This document shows, piece by piece, positions 32,521 to 33,428 of a stretch of 33,428 nt of DNA. Within the stretch, counting starts at the first letter, position 1. The number at the start of each line of letters is the position of its first letter. Origin of the DNA: Prevotella sp. (GTDB lineage: Bacteria; Bacteroidota; Bacteroidia; Bacteroidales; Bacteroidaceae); contig JAFPZD010000257.1 of assembly GCA_017417465.1 (NCBI GenBank), positions 1-33,428 on the forward strand. The letters run 5' to 3'. The translations under genes were made by a program, and so were the position numbers. Below the pieces are notes generated by a model, which saw only the letters and a list, made by a program, of their open reading frames with translations, searched no databases and was not told where the DNA came from.

Positions 32521-32649
32521 GAGCGGACTGCCACACTTCTCCGAGCAGACTGCCACACTTCTCCGAGCAGACTGCCACACTTCTCCGAGCAGACTGCCAC
32601 ACTTCTCCGAGCAGACTGCCACACTTCTCCGAGCAGACTGCCAGTGTTG
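32521..32649. repeat. 22-bp tandem array of the GAGCAGACT family (6 units)
   Basis: Units start at 32521, 32543, 32565, 32587, 32609 and 32631 (last partial). They are nearly identical: GAGCAGACTGCCACACTTCT plus CC. The array lies between the kinase stop and the atpD promoter. It belongs to the same family as 14252-14350, differing mainly by CTGCCACAC against CTCCCAGAC. Each unit has the dyad GCAG-A-CTGC. Confidence 0.93.
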
Positions 32650-32714
32650 CCGTGAGGAAGCTCATCGTCTGGCCGCATGTTTTGAACTATTTTGAAAGAT
32701 TTTCAGGAAAAGTG

Positions 32715-32745
32715 TTGGCGGTTTCAGAAATTTTTGCTACCTTTG
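32715..32745 (+). promoter_or_regulatory. Promoter of the ATP synthase operon
   Basis: TTG (32715-32717), 20 nt, TACCTTTG (32738-32745). It predicts a leader of about 43 nt before the atpD ATG. The 22-bp array ends about 65 bp upstream of the -33 box. Confidence 0.85.
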
Positions 32746-32790
32746 CAGGCAAGTTTTGAAAAACGGAAACAATACCTAAATATTCATTAG

Positions 32791-33428
<638 letters not shown>

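Noticed and set aside
32521-32649. CRISPR array
   Set aside because: The 22-bp units abut directly with no unique spacers, and no cas gene is present. The same holds for the other arrays.

Overview
The window looks like chromosomal DNA of a Prevotella-type member of the Bacteroidales. Three lines of evidence support this. At least nine promoters fit the Bacteroidetes consensus (TTTG, about 20 nt, TAnnTTTG), usually ending in TACCTTTG. The gene content fits the group: class III fructose bisphosphatase, DPP III of the M49 family, a DcuB carrier, and an F-ATPase operon that begins with atpD. Two coding segments end in the paired GDVNGDG...DIVAVTNIMAG repeats common in secreted Prevotella proteins. 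The genus is inferred from the sequence alone.

Layout. Positions 1-654 are gene-free and rich in tandem repeats. From 8389 down to 655, a minus-strand six-gene operon runs ftsE-like, lysC (aspartate kinase), lysA, a glycosyltransferase-like unknown, fbp and dcuB. It combines lysine/diaminopimelate synthesis with gluconeogenesis and C4-dicarboxylate exchange. From 8547 to 13154, a plus-strand operon carries a small AraC-type regulator, DPP III, an AlkD-like HEAT protein, NfeD and an SPFH/band-7 protein. Positions 13155-15398 are accessory DNA: several repeat families, a 389-bp inverted-repeat element and the orphan C-terminus of a secreted protein. Then come a minus-strand endonuclease/exonuclease/phosphatase lipoprotein and a tRNA operon (Ser-GCT and two Glu-CTC) with a clear promoter and terminator. 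Next on the plus strand are truA, a DUF1015 gene, yigZ, and three secreted-protein genes: two tandem beta-helix paralogues and an M6 metalloprotease. prfA-pyrF lies on the minus strand, and the 3' end of pyrF overlaps an IS110 transposase remnant. An IS4-family (IS50-like) element at 27401-28951 sits inside a dispersed palindromic repeat. After it come a HisC-like protein with no possible catalytic lysine, an MltF-like lytic transglycosylase lipoprotein, a large palindromic MITE-like element, a BadF-type kinase and the start of atpD.

The most unusual signal is in the spacers. At least six tandem arrays of unrelated sequence share a 22-bp period, with others at 21 and 11 bp, which is close to two or one turns of B-DNA. 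Separately, three operon spacers consist of 7- or 8-bp tandem repeats sharing an AACTC-type core, and these include the upstream gene's stop codon or abut it. No CRISPR array, prophage or complete defence system is visible.
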